Below, piece by piece: positions 7,588 through 17,140 of a DNA stretch of 64,000 bases. Every line of letters starts with the position of its first letter. Position 1 is the first letter of the stretch. The notes beneath the pieces are model-generated. The model was given only the letters and a program-made list of their open reading frames with translations. It did not search any database and was not told the origin of the DNA. Position numbers and translations under genes: made by a program. This DNA is from Flexithrix dorotheae DSM 6795. Its GTDB lineage: Bacteria > Bacteroidota > Bacteroidia > Cytophagales > Flammeovirgaceae. The stretch is from the NCBI RefSeq assembly GCF_000379765.1, contig NZ_KB903430.1, forward strand, positions 344,945-408,944, in the 5' to 3' direction.

Positions 7588-8475
7588 TTACCTCCAATCC
7601 AGTTTCACGGTTTTCCCATTCTCCTCTAAATTCCCAGCAATTGCCCTTAAAGTAAACTCTCCTGATGTTTTGGAAATTTTAGCATCCAGCCAGCCAACAG
7701 GCTGATCATCTGAAAAATTATATCCGATGCCCGGCTGGCCGATTACATGTATATCTTCCATTTTATCATATTGATATTGGTGTGCATGGCCATGGAAAAT
7801 TGCTTTCACCTTTTTATAAGGTAAAATAATTTTGAACAATCTGTCATAATCCAAAAGTGCTCCGTCCGACTCGTTCAGGGTATGGTGAACAAAAATAAAG
7901 GTAGGTTTATCAGCACTTGTTTTCAAATGATCTTCCAGCCACTCCCGCTGTTTTTCACCTAAAAACCCAGGAGTTTTATTCACAAACATCAAGGAATCCA
8001 AAATGATAACGCTGATTAAATCCAATTCAAAGGCAAGTGCATGTTTATCCTTTAAATCTCCCTGGTGCTCCTGGGCAAATGCTTCGTGGAAATTTTCCCT
8101 GTGATCATGATTTCCCAATGTCATCAGGACAGGATGTACATCTGAAACTGGTTTTAACAGTTTACTAAATTTCTCATAATCAGCCTTTTCACCTGTAAGT
8201 CTTGCCAGATCTCCATTTATTATTGATAATTCGGGTTTTTGGGCAAGAACCTCCCCTACTACTTTTCCGAAATTTTTCACTGGGAAAAAATCACGATAAC
8301 TTTCCGTTTCATCAGCGGGAATATGTGTATCAGAAAGTAAGGCCAAATGGTGATAATCAGCCTTTTGTTGCCCCAATAAATTAATAGGCGAGGCTAAGGC
8401 TGCTATCCCGGCAAACTTTGCTGAAGAGATTAAAAATTTTCTTCTACTTGATGAGTTATAAACTACTCCAGGCAT
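7588..8475 (-). CDS. Calcineurin-like metallophosphoesterase with Tat-type signal
   Basis: 295 residues. The N-terminus SSRRKFLISSAKFAGIAALA is a twin-arginine signal, suggesting export folded with its metal. The phosphoesterase motifs are in order: LLSDTH (metal), NGDLAR (D), LGNHDHR, FVHHT and FHGHAHQYQ. These give the usual di-metal centre. The substrate could be a phosphodiester or phosphomonoester and cannot be told. The gene converges on pepP and has its own upstream region; it seems to be a single-gene unit. Confidence 0.88.
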   Translation of the reverse strand: MPGVVYNSSSRRKFLISSAKFAGIAALASPINLLGQQKADYHHLALLSDTHIPADETESYRDFFPVKNFGKVVGEVLAQKPELSIINGDLARLTGEKADYEKFSKLLKPVSDVHPVLMTLGNHDHRENFHEAFAQEHQGDLKDKHALAFELDLISVIILDSLMFVNKTPGFLGEKQREWLEDHLKTSADKPTFIFVHHTLNESDGALLDYDRLFKIILPYKKVKAIFHGHAHQYQYDKMEDIHVIGQPGIGYNFSDDQPVGWLDAKISKTSGEFTLRAIAGNLEENGKTVKLDWR

Positions 8476-8762
8476 AATAATAAAAGTTAATGACTAATTG
8501 AGGTGTTGAATTTATTTTTTAAAATTAATCTTTAAATTTAAGTACAACCTGAGAACTCAGGGTTAATACCTGGTTAAATTACTAAAATTGAAGAAAGACT
8601 GAAGTTAGACATTCTTTTCAATTTGGAATCATTTTTTTAATTCACCAAAATAAATCTATTGGCTGATATCTTTAAGATAATTTTTTAAGAAGTAAATTAA
8701 ACTTTTTGTGTAAAAACATAAGGGATCAAGTTTAAACCATTTCAAAGCCTAATTCTACGAAA

Positions 8763-10973
8763 ATGCCAAATAATCGAGATATTTTTATTTCCTATGGAAG
8801 GGGAAACGAGCAAAGTAAAGGAAGTAAAGCATTTGCCATCCAATTGCATCAGATTTTAGAAGGGAAAGGCTATGCGGTATGGCTGGACAAGGAGGATATT
8901 CCTTTGGGGGTAGATTACCAACAAGAAATTGATGAAGGAATAAAAGGGGCTGATAACTTTCTTTTTATCATTTCACCACATGCTGTAAAATCAGCCTACT
9001 GTTATCGTGAAGTACAACTCGCTGTTGAGCTTAATAAAAGAATAATTCCAATTTTACATGTGCTCCCAAGTAATGAAGTAGTAGAAGAAAGTACTCATCC
9101 TACCATTAAAAGGCTTAATTGGATTCCATTCGATCAGCCTGAAAACCTGGAAGAATCTGTTGAAAAACTCATTGAAGTAATTCAGACAGACAGAGCGTAT
9201 ATCACCAAGCATACGGAACTTATTTCCAAAGCTTCTGATTGGGCAGCAAAAGGAAGACACAGAGATTTCTTATTGAGAAAAAGCGCACTGAAAGATGCAG
9301 AAAAATGGATAAAAGCTGCCATTTCCGAGAATAAAGAACCTGCGCCACCGGAACTACTGGAAGAATTCATATCAAAATCAAGGCGAGTCAGCCGGTACAG
9401 ATTTATCATTACCAGTGTAAGTGTAGTAGCTTTAATTCTTTTCGGGTCGATTCTGAGCATGGCCCTTTGGTTTAAGCACCAACAGCAAAAAGCCACTTTG
9501 GAAGCCTTCCATAATATGAAAAGGGCACAATCCAATAAACTTATAGCCAAAACGACCAACCAATGTGAGGATGAGAAAAATCCTGCTGCCAGTTTGCAAG
9601 TGGCGGCATTAGCCTATAAAGTGGATGAAGATAATGAAATGGCCAAAGGAAATTTACTTCAGGCTTACTACCAGATGTACCCTCCACAAATTTCGAATGA
9701 AAATTTAGAAGGGAATAAAGGAACAGATATTTATTCTGACAATCAGGAATATCATTTTTATGTTTCAGGTAATGAAATAATGATGGCTACCGGGAATGGT
9801 GAAGAAATAGCCATTTTTACCGCCAATGAATCGATTTCCCAACTGGATTACAAGGAGAAAGATCAACTGCTTTTGGCTGAAACCAGTAGCGGAACCGTAT
9901 TGCAATATAATCTTGATTTAAAAGGAATTGTTTCCAGTTTATCTCGACAGAGAGGTTTGCCGGGATTATCAAAAAAACAAATCCAGAAATACGGCATTGA
10001 TGTAAAGGAATTAGAGGATTTGGGATTAAAAGTTTCACTGAATAATATTCCAGATATTCCTGAGGCAGGCACTTTAGAAAAGACTGAGGTAAAAGATAAG
10101 ATTGAAGAAAGAAACAATGAGGATAAAACTGTAAATAAGCCCAATCCTGCCAGGGATCCGGTAACCAACCCTGTAGATGAAATTGTTTCCAAAGTAGATG
10201 AATTTTCCGAAATTATGGCTTCTACCGATAAAGACGTACTTTCCGAGGCTTTTAAAGATCATCTTAATCTTTATCAAAAATCTAATGGAGCTGAAAAAGT
10301 AAAATATGGAGAAGAGCTCATAGCAATCGGGCAAAAGGCAAAGCAATTGTTTCCTGCAGATAAAAACATAAATACAGCGCTAGGGAAAAGCTATGACCTG
10401 ATTGGTTGGGAATATTTGAAAAATGAAAAATATGGGGATGCCCTGGAAAACCTGGAAAAAGCCAACCAGATCAATACAGCTGATGGTAAAATTAAAAAGG
10501 ATTTAATAATCGCCAATTTATTAAATGGCAATTTGACCAAAGCCACAATAAAGGCTACTCCTATGCTAGATCAAGATTGCTCAAAAATTAGTAATTACAG
10601 TACTTATCGGGACTGGCTCATAGCCGACTTAAATAACCTGAGCAAAAATGGAAATTTACCACCTGAAGTTTCCAAATTCACCAGCATGCTGCAATCTGTT
10701 CCACTTCAGGTTAAAAATATTTCCATTAACAATGGTTCTGAATATACCTATAAATCAAGTGTCAATCTAAAGTTTGATGTAAAAGGAGCCACTGAAATGA
10801 TGATTTCCAATGTGCCCACTTTCGCTGATGGCACCAAATGGGAACCATATTCGGCAGAAAAATCATGGAATTTAACACCAAATACAGGATTGAAAAAAGT
10901 ATTTGTAAAATTTAGGGACTTCAATGGACAAGTCTCCCGGCACTATACAGCCTCTATTGTTTTATCCAAATAA
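8763..10973 (+). CDS. TIR-domain membrane protein with C-terminal TPR and Ig-like region
   Basis: 736 residues. The TIR domain (about 1-145) begins RDIFISYGRG and carries SAYCYREVQLA; E83 sits where NADase TIR domains keep the catalytic Glu (the WCxxE-type helix). A linker (about 150-208: WAAKGRHRDFLLRKSAL, then EPAPPELLEEFI) resembles the spacer of bacterial TIR-WD40 proteins. One transmembrane helix lies at about 213-237. The outer part holds a short beta-rich segment that may be a degenerate propeller blade, a charged linker, TPR-like helices (KNEKYGDALENLEKANQ) and a C-terminal Ig-like domain (FVKFRDFNGQVSRHYTA). TIR in the cytoplasm and sensor-like repeats outside would suit envelope signalling or a defence sensor. 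The gene is convergent with the Rieske gene, 10 bp away, and has no partner on its own strand. Confidence 0.85.
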   Translation: MPNNRDIFISYGRGNEQSKGSKAFAIQLHQILEGKGYAVWLDKEDIPLGVDYQQEIDEGIKGADNFLFIISPHAVKSAYCYREVQLAVELNKRIIPILHVLPSNEVVEESTHPTIKRLNWIPFDQPENLEESVEKLIEVIQTDRAYITKHTELISKASDWAAKGRHRDFLLRKSALKDAEKWIKAAISENKEPAPPELLEEFISKSRRVSRYRFIITSVSVVALILFGSILSMALWFKHQQQKATLEAFHNMKRAQSNKLIAKTTNQCEDEKNPAASLQVAALAYKVDEDNEMAKGNLLQAYYQMYPPQISNENLEGNKGTDIYSDNQEYHFYVSGNEIMMATGNGEEIAIFTANESISQLDYKEKDQLLLAETSSGTVLQYNLDLKGIVSSLSRQRGLPGLSKKQIQKYGIDVKELEDLGLKVSLNNIPDIPEAGTLEKTEVKDKIEERNNEDKTVNKPNPARDPVTNPVDEIVSKVDEFSEIMASTDKDVLSEAFKDHLNLYQKSNGAEKVKYGEELIAIGQKAKQLFPADKNINTALGKSYDLIGWEYLKNEKYGDALENLEKANQINTADGKIKKDLIIANLLNGNLTKATIKATPMLDQDCSKISNYSTYRDWLIADLNNLSKNGNLPPEVSKFTSMLQSVPLQVKNISINNGSEYTYKSSVNLKFDVKGATEMMISNVPTFADGTKWEPYSAEKSWNLTPNTGLKKVFVKFRDFNGQVSRHYTASIVLSK

Positions 10974-10983
10974 AAATCAGCAA

Positions 10984-11691
10984 TTAAACGTATGCGATAA
11001 GAGTGGAATCATCTACCTTTTCCAACCTGATTTCATCGAGGTTTCTTTCGGCCGGGCCTTTGGTAACACTGCCATCAATATTAAACTGAGACCCATGACA
11101 AGGGCACGCAAAACCACTGTTCCCCTGCAAATCTATCACACAACCCTGATGCGTACAGACTTTCGATAAACTTCTAAAGGAATCCCCACCAGTATTCTGA
11201 ACCACAAAAGGATCGGTTGAACCATCATCAAATTCCACAATTCCCCCATCTTCCTTTAGCTGAGGATAATTGTCCAGGTTTATTTCAAATTTGAATATTA
11301 TTTTTAAAGGAGTTCCCTCATTGGAAAAAGTTTCATCAATTGCATCAGAAATCCTGAAGGTCAACACTTTCCCATTAATATTCCTGAAAACATCAAAAGT
11401 ATAGTTGCCTGGTGCAGCTGGATATTCCCTTTCAATTGTTAACCAGGACGCAGCATTATCTACCTTATAGGCAATATCTATATTTTCCACTCCACTGCTG
11501 ATCCATTTCAGGGTAAATGCTTCTCCAGCAACAAGCTCCTCATGGGATTCGGGAGGAGCAATTGTTAAACTTTTTTCTGGCCCGATCTGGTTGCTTTCAC
11601 AACTTGTAGCTATAGGAATAACTGGTGTGATTAGCCCTATAGGGATGATTTTTGAAATAGTTTTTGAAAATTTTCGTCTGTCAGTCTTCAT
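10984..11691 (-). CDS. Rieske [2Fe-2S] protein with Kre9/Knh1-like N-terminal domain
   Basis: 235 residues. The N-terminus DRRKFSK followed by a hydrophobic stretch suggests Tat export, which is usual for Rieske proteins; a Cys at 31 could be lipidated, although the lipobox is weak. Residues about 40-105 form a beta-rich domain (VAGEAFTLKWISSGVENIDI) resembling the Kre9/Knh1 surface-protein fold. The C-terminal Rieske domain has CTHQGC (C179, H181, C184) and CPCHGSQF (C196, H199, C198), so all four cluster ligands and the disulfide pair are intact. No cytochrome b or c1 gene is adjacent. It is probably a free-standing electron carrier. It follows the VWA/OmpA gene by 19 bp on the same strand. 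Confidence 0.82.
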   Translation of the reverse strand: MKTDRRKFSKTISKIIPIGLITPVIPIATSCESNQIGPEKSLTIAPPESHEELVAGEAFTLKWISSGVENIDIAYKVDNAASWLTIEREYPAAPGNYTFDVFRNINGKVLTFRISDAIDETFSNEGTPLKIIFKFEINLDNYPQLKEDGGIVEFDDGSTDPFVVQNTGGDSFRSLSKVCTHQGCVIDLQGNSGFACPCHGSQFNIDGSVTKGPAERNLDEIRLEKVDDSTLIAYV

Positions 11692-11710
11692 GTTGTATTT
11701 TAATTCTTCT

Positions 11711-14407
11711 TTATTGAGATATTACCACAAATTCAGTTCTTCTGTTTAAAGCACGTCCTTCCTCAGTGTCATTAGTAGCGATGGGATTGTCTTCTCCAAA
11801 CCCGGCAATTAAAATCCTTTCCGGTTTAATCCCTGTACTCACCAAGATTTCCTTTATACGGTTTGCCCTCTGGGTAGAAAGCATAAGATTATCCTTTGCT
11901 GTGCCAATATCATCAGTATGTCCTCTAAGCTCCACTGTAATGTTAGGATACTTATGCATATAAGCAATTGCTTTTCTCACCTCATCTTTCGATTCCTCCA
12001 GGATATTCGTATTGGCAAACTCAAATTTTACATTCAATAATTTAACTTCTCCCTTGTTAGGTTTTCGGTTAAATTCATCCTCTTCAATTTCTTCCACAGG
12101 ATCATCCTCCATTACAGGTCTGTTGGAAAATGTAATATTGATTGAGTCGGAAATATTTTCACCACAGATTTTAAGTGTGGAATTGTAAACGTCTCTTCCA
12201 TCTACTTCAAAATTTACGGTATAATAACTTTGATTCTTTTTATAGACATCATCAAAAATCCGCATAAAATCAAGGCGGTCATAGATTTGGAAATATCCTC
12301 CTTCAGTTAATGTTGAAATTTTTTGCAGGTATCGTTCATCTACTACATCCCCAAAACCAATATTATGGATTTTTACCCCTTTTTCTCTGGCTTCCAACAC
12401 CAATTCATTTGGGGTAAGTACAGAACTGTTTTCATTGCCATCAGTAAATACAATAATGGATTTTTCTTCATAACCCTCCAGTTTGTCCAGCATTTCTACA
12501 CCTTCGTAAGTGGCATCAATTAATGCAGTCCCACCTCCATATCCTGAAAGTCCATTTTTATTAAATTGTTGCATCAGCGTATCCTTACTGGTGGAAAAAC
12601 CGGCTTCAGTACCTACATGGCTATCATATTTTACCAAAGCTACCATATCCACTTCGCGTTTGTTTTCAATGAATTGATCCACCGCATCCTGCACAATATA
12701 AGCCCTTTCATTTCCCATTGAGCCACTATGGTCCATCACTATCACAATGGCTTGAGAAGGATGTGCTTCACTGGTAATTTCTTCTACTTCAAATTTTTTT
12801 TCAATTGATTTCCCCTTCTTATTAGTCAGTTTAAGATTACACCAGATTTTCTCCCAGTCTTTTTCAGACGCCCCGTAATAATAATTCCCTTCTTCATCCA
12901 TCAAATGTACCTTCACTCCCACCTTTTTCCCTTCATGTTCCTGAGAAAGATAATGTACTTTTAAGCGGGCATCAGGAGGTAAATCCTTGATATGTTTATA
13001 ATTTTTCAGATAAGTATATTCATATCCGGGTGGAGCCTTGGCATCATCCACAATAGCGGTTTCTCTTCCTGGTCGGAATAGGGTTTTAGAAAATTTTAAT
13101 GGTCTGGAAAATTGGCCTTTTTCCAAATCACGAAGCTTAATTAAAGCATGAGTGGTATCCTGTTGTTCAATAAATACAAATTGATTATCCGCGCTAAAAG
13201 ACAAAAACATGGCATCGGTATAAGAAAATGATTTTGCCGATTTCCTGGTCTCTTTTAATACCAGATTATAACCATTTCTCCATTGATCAAACCCAACCTT
13301 TTTATTCACATAAGCTGCCTGAAAACCATAGCTATCTGAATAAGAAGCAAAGAATTTATGCTTAAAAGAAAGCGGTTCAGGATCAGCATCTGAATTAATG
13401 GAAATTCGGGTACCTTCCTCATCTTCCTGTAACAAAACCATTTCCTGGCTTCCCACCCATTTATAAGGTTGATTAATTTCCAACAATTCGGTGGTAAACT
13501 GGGAGGAATCCAATTCAAAAATCAGCTTTTTGGAATCAATATTAAAGACACCAACACTAAGTGTTTCACCTAATTTCTTTGCCAGAAATGCCACCAGTTC
13601 TCCATCAGGGCTTAAAGAAGATCCCGTTTTGTAATCGTAATAAAGGTAGCTTTTGTAGGCATTACAGTTGAATTCAGTTTTTTTGTGCAGGGACAGGGTT
13701 TCATACTGCTTTACAAATACCAGCCTGTTTTGGTAATCGAGGGTAACTATTTCTTTTCCATTTTTTATAAACCTGGCATCAAACCCGGGAATTCGCCCCA
13801 GCATCTCCGGCTTTCCACTCAAGCTCCACAAAATAAAGCCCTTACTGGTTTTGCCCAACAGGAAGTTCCCATCAGGACTTTCAATAAATGAGATAAAACT
13901 GTCATTATGGGTATGCCCGGTAAGTTGCCGGTCCGGGTTCCAATTATATCTGTTATAAATATTGAGCACTTTCCCCGGTTCCATTACCAACACATCCTCC
14001 CCGTTTTCCATCACAAACAATCTGGAAATGTTTTCAAACTTTTTTTCAAGCTTCATTTTCCTGTAATCGAACAAATAAAAGTCTTTCTCCGACTTAAGTA
14101 CTAATAATTTATTATCAGGGGAAAATGTTAAGGATTCCGTTTTTCCAGAGGCTTTAAAGCGCAAAAAAGAAATGAATTTTCTGGATTTTACATGATAAAC
14201 CCTGATGGTATTGTAATAAACAAATTCACCTGCCTTATACCTTTTTTCAGAATGATTTACGGCAAAAAACTTCCCATCGGTACTGCTTCCTGTATATATT
14301 TCAGGTGGAGACAGTTTGCTTCTTTGTGCAAAGCTTATTGAATTTATGAATACTAAAAGAAGTAAAAAACCGACCAGTCTTGTTTTTTCCCAAATAAAAA
14401 TTTGCAT
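11711..14407 (-). CDS. WD40-like / VWA / OmpA-family outer envelope protein
   Basis: 898 residues. After a signal peptide (about 1-27) come about 400 residues of repeating beta strands with FSPDNKLLVLKS- and LSPDGELVAFLA-type motifs, indicating a WD40-like propeller. A VWA domain starts near 553 with an intact MIDAS motif DHSGS (559-563), plus GGGTALID and IVFTDGNENS. The C-terminal OmpA/MotB domain (about 790-898) has ELRGHTDDIGTA and RALNRRTEFVV, the peptidoglycan-binding signature. It likely spans the periplasm attached to murein and displays a metal-dependent adhesion domain. It is the first gene of a two-gene unit with the Rieske gene. The three-domain order is uncommon. Confidence 0.88.
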   Translation of the reverse strand: MQIFIWEKTRLVGFLLLLVFINSISFAQRSKLSPPEIYTGSSTDGKFFAVNHSEKRYKAGEFVYYNTIRVYHVKSRKFISFLRFKASGKTESLTFSPDNKLLVLKSEKDFYLFDYRKMKLEKKFENISRLFVMENGEDVLVMEPGKVLNIYNRYNWNPDRQLTGHTHNDSFISFIESPDGNFLLGKTSKGFILWSLSGKPEMLGRIPGFDARFIKNGKEIVTLDYQNRLVFVKQYETLSLHKKTEFNCNAYKSYLYYDYKTGSSLSPDGELVAFLAKKLGETLSVGVFNIDSKKLIFELDSSQFTTELLEINQPYKWVGSQEMVLLQEDEEGTRISINSDADPEPLSFKHKFFASYSDSYGFQAAYVNKKVGFDQWRNGYNLVLKETRKSAKSFSYTDAMFLSFSADNQFVFIEQQDTTHALIKLRDLEKGQFSRPLKFSKTLFRPGRETAIVDDAKAPPGYEYTYLKNYKHIKDLPPDARLKVHYLSQEHEGKKVGVKVHLMDEEGNYYYGASEKDWEKIWCNLKLTNKKGKSIEKKFEVEEITSEAHPSQAIVIVMDHSGSMGNERAYIVQDAVDQFIENKREVDMVALVKYDSHVGTEAGFSTSKDTLMQQFNKNGLSGYGGGTALIDATYEGVEMLDKLEGYEEKSIIVFTDGNENSSVLTPNELVLEAREKGVKIHNIGFGDVVDERYLQKISTLTEGGYFQIYDRLDFMRIFDDVYKKNQSYYTVNFEVDGRDVYNSTLKICGENISDSINITFSNRPVMEDDPVEEIEEDEFNRKPNKGEVKLLNVKFEFANTNILEESKDEVRKAIAYMHKYPNITVELRGHTDDIGTAKDNLMLSTQRANRIKEILVSTGIKPERILIAGFGEDNPIATNDTEEGRALNRRTEFVVISQ

Positions 14408-14515
14408 AGCTCAAAAAAATAGGAAAAACTCTTAAATAAGCTAACGAAGATTAAGCCAAAATAATTGAATGAGTGGGTAAAACTGGAAATTTAAGCACCT
14501 TGCAGGTTATTATTT

Positions 14516-15145
14516 TCAGATATCCTGCTCTTTATAAAGTTTTTCACTAAAAGATTTGAATTTAACTAAATCTTCTTCCCGATCGATATCGCTCAAAGTG
14601 GGAAGAATCTTATAAGTCAGTTGGTGCGCACGAATGTCCTGTATAGTATCTTTGAAAACAGATGAAGTACTCCATTTCTTATTTTCAAACAAAAACGGAA
14701 AATAAGCATTCATTCCGAGCAGGTAATAACCACCATCACTTGCAGGCCCTATCACAGTATCAGATTTTTCCAAAGCCATAAAAGCATGCTTTAAAATTTT
14801 TGGTGTTAGTTCAGGACAATCACTCCCTATTATTACTATCTTTTTATAACCACTTTTAAATGCATGAGCGAAAGCCCCTTGCATTCTTTTTCCTAATTCT
14901 CCAGCGCTCTGTAAAACTTTTTCAAAGTTTTGAGTTTCCCACAAATCATTCTCATCGATGAATTTACTATAATGAACCTGCTTTTTCACTAATACTTTAT
15001 TAACTACATGATGGGTAAATTGCAATAAATCTTCATAAACTTTAAAAGCGTTATCCTCCCCTATTGTAGCTGCAAGTCTTGTTTTTACCTTTCCCTTTTC
15101 AGGATTTTTTACAAAAATCATCAATAGTGATTGCTGGTCATTCAT
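14516..15145 (-). CDS. DUF2064 / TIGR04282-type glycosyltransferase-like protein
   Basis: 209 residues from the ATG at 15145, because the family begins with the LLMIFVKNPEKGKVKTRL strand; an upstream TTG would add 17 residues of atypical sequence. The GT-A-like nucleotidyl-sugar fold is shown by IIGSDCPELTPKIL (DxD-like SDCP) and VIGPASDGGYYLLGM. The family includes arsenosugar-pathway and other NDP-sugar-type transferases, but no partner (radical SAM or DUF547 gene) is adjacent, so the reaction is unknown. It is cytoplasmic and monocistronic. Confidence 0.85.
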   Translation of the reverse strand: MNDQQSLLMIFVKNPEKGKVKTRLAATIGEDNAFKVYEDLLQFTHHVVNKVLVKKQVHYSKFIDENDLWETQNFEKVLQSAGELGKRMQGAFAHAFKSGYKKIVIIGSDCPELTPKILKHAFMALEKSDTVIGPASDGGYYLLGMNAYFPFLFENKKWSTSSVFKDTIQDIRAHQLTYKILPTLSDIDREEDLVKFKSFSEKLYKEQDI

Positions 15146-15691
15146 AATAAAATTGTGGTTAATCTTAATGATCCTTTGGTTGAAGATAATAAGCATTATC
15201 CAAAAACCAGTTGAATATTCACCCTTAAAAAATCATTAAGAAGAAAAATAGTTCGATTTATTTTTTAAACAATTTAGGACCTCAACTTGTTATCCTTCTA
15301 ATAAATATCAGGTTTTTTATATTTCTTGAAAAAAAGTTCTAAAAAAAATAATTTATTGATAATAAAATATATCAACACCTGTTAATCATACAGTTTTTAT
15401 TTAGTAAAATTCAGATTGATTAATTCATAATTATCGGTCTTTCAGATATAAGATTTTTTCATTTTCATATTTAGAGGATTAGGGCAAAGACAATGTTTTT
15501 GTCCTATTTTGTTTTTAGCCGTTTTGAGTTTCAAAAAACTCACCATTAAACTTGATTCTTCCCCAGGATTTCCCATTTTATAAATTCTGCCTGTACCTTT
15601 TTCAGTTTATTAGATTATCTTAGAATCAGAATTCCGGAAATGAATATTAAACTGAATCCTATTTAATCTTTAAACCAACTGAAACCAGGCC
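15146..15691. other. Intergenic region with orphan plus-strand terminator
   Basis: 546 bp, very AT-rich, between divergent genes. No ORF is convincing. It contains a terminator-like hairpin (15480-15516) and, 9 bp further on, a second 7-bp hairpin TGAGTTT/AAACTCA (15525-15542). It may hold a small RNA or a long attenuated leader for the serine hydrolase gene. Confidence 0.6.
15480..15516 (+). terminator. Orphan terminator or attenuator
   Basis: Arms TAGGGCAAAGA (15480-15490) and TTTTTGTCCTA (15496-15506) pair fully on the plus-strand RNA with two G-U wobbles and are followed by TTTTGTTTTT. No plus-strand gene lies upstream within the gap, so it must end a non-coding transcript or regulate the gene at 15692. 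Confidence 0.55.
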
Positions 15692-16831
15692 ATGCAACTG
15701 AAACTATTCCTTTCAATTATTTTTTATTTTTCGATCTCCATTTTATATGGACAGAGAAATGTTGAGAAAATTGACAATCTTTTTAAAAAATATCATAATG
15801 AGGAAGGATTTGCAGGTGCCGTTTTAGTAGCTGATAAGGGAGAAGTTATTTATAAAAAAGGTTTTGGATTAGCCAATCAGGATTGGGGAATAAGCAATCA
15901 GCCAGATACTAAATTTGACATTGCCTCCATCAGTAAACAATTTACTGCAGCTGTCATTTTAATGTTAGCTGAGGAGGGAAAAATTGATCTGGAAGGGAAA
16001 ATTTCAGATTACCTGCCCTATTTCAGAAAAGATTATGGCAAGAAAGTGACCATTCACCATTTACTAACCCACCGATCAGGCATCCCCAATTATACTTCAA
16101 TTCCTTATGTTTGGGAGGATTCTTTAAAATATCACTACAAACTCAAAGACCTGATCACTAAATTCTGCAGCAGAGACCTTGAATTTGAACCTGGTACTTC
16201 TTATGAATACAACAACTCCGGTTATGTGATTCTGGCTGCCATTATAGAAACAGCCTGTAAAGATAAGTTTGCCAATATCCTGAATGAGAGGTTGTTTAAA
16301 CCATTAAACATGAATAGTACTGGGGTAGATGTGAGAGAAATGGTTATTCCCAAAAGAGCTACCGGATATATTAAACAGGAAACATCTTCAAAACCTGCCG
16401 ATTATATGTATATGGGGAATTTAGTTGGCGCTGGAAATTTATACTCCACGGTTGAAGATTTATTCAAATGGGATCAGGCATTATATTCCAATGAAATTTT
16501 ATCGGCCAGTGCTAAAGCTAAAATGATAAAATCCTATTCTAAGGGTTCGAGTTGGATTCTACCCTTTGAAAATGGCTATGGCTATGGAGTAGGTACTGCC
16601 AATGTAGGGGGGAAAGGGCAACCAAAAGTCAATTTAGTTTTCCACAGTGGCCATATTTCAGGTTATAGTAGTTATTTAGCCAGGTTTACAGACAACCGAA
16701 ATACTGTAATTATCCTAAGCAATACTGGCTCTATGACTACCACAGGAATGAATCTCCTTGCTGTAGAGGTTAATATGATTTTATCTGAATCTAATTTGCA
16801 AAAGACCGGGACTTCGGGGAAAGGACAGTAA
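15692..16831 (+). CDS. Serine hydrolase, beta-lactamase class C / esterase family
   Basis: 379 residues. A signal peptide (about 1-20, ending ILYGQ) sends it to the periplasm. The fold of class C beta-lactamases, DD-peptidases and esterases is shown by SISK (catalytic S79, K82), the Tyr motif YEYNNSGY, and HSGHISGYSS in the place of the KTG motif. Family members of this length are mostly esterases or peptidases rather than resistance enzymes, and the HSG variant supports that. The N-terminal VEKIDNLFKKYHNEEGFAGA stretch is typical. It is monocistronic. Confidence 0.9.
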   Translation: MQLKLFLSIIFYFSISILYGQRNVEKIDNLFKKYHNEEGFAGAVLVADKGEVIYKKGFGLANQDWGISNQPDTKFDIASISKQFTAAVILMLAEEGKIDLEGKISDYLPYFRKDYGKKVTIHHLLTHRSGIPNYTSIPYVWEDSLKYHYKLKDLITKFCSRDLEFEPGTSYEYNNSGYVILAAIIETACKDKFANILNERLFKPLNMNSTGVDVREMVIPKRATGYIKQETSSKPADYMYMGNLVGAGNLYSTVEDLFKWDQALYSNEILSASAKAKMIKSYSKGSSWILPFENGYGYGVGTANVGGKGQPKVNLVFHSGHISGYSSYLARFTDNRNTVIILSNTGSMTTTGMNLLAVEVNMILSESNLQKTGTSGKGQ

Positions 16832-16838
16832 AACAATA

Positions 16839-16885
16839 AACCTTAGCTTGATTCAATTCTAAGGTGAATCTGCTAAGGTTATTTC
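16839..16885 (+). terminator. Probable terminator
   Basis: Arms AACCTTAGC (16839-16847) and GCTAAGGTT (16872-16880) are perfectly paired with a 24-nt loop, then a short T-rich tail. It follows the serine hydrolase stop by 8 bp. The loop is longer than usual. Confidence 0.5.
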
Positions 16886-16930
16886 TTAAATCTCATTCGG
16901 AATTAAAAGAGATTTTCTTTTATTTATCTT

Positions 16931-17140
16931 TTATACTAAAACTCCATCGGGCTTTTTAACATCCGATGGCCAGCATACCCCAGGTGGAAGATCAATTTTT
17001 GGAGGCATATCGCTATGATCAAAATCTCCTCCATCATCATTATTCCCTTTTTCCCTTTTATCATCGCTTATTACCTTAATTATTACACAAACCACAGTTG
17101 TGAACGAGAGTAAAAATACAATTATGTAATCTATTGGCAT
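16931..17140 (-). CDS. Small single-pass membrane protein
   Basis: 69 residues: an N-terminal hydrophobic helix (about 3-23), a charged stretch (DDKREKGNNDDGGDFD) and a proline-rich tail with PPGVCWPSD. The arrangement is like short Bacteroidota membrane proteins with a DDGG segment and a PPGV tail. Function is not known. The start is an ATG; the codon pattern looks coding, but length and lack of context limit certainty. Confidence 0.55.
   Translation of the reverse strand: MPIDYIIVFLLSFTTVVCVIIKVISDDKREKGNNDDGGDFDHSDMPPKIDLPPGVCWPSDVKKPDGVLV

Noticed and set aside
9182-9559. 125-residue minus-strand ORF inside the TIR gene
   Set aside because: Fully overlaps a well-supported gene and has no recognisable feature.
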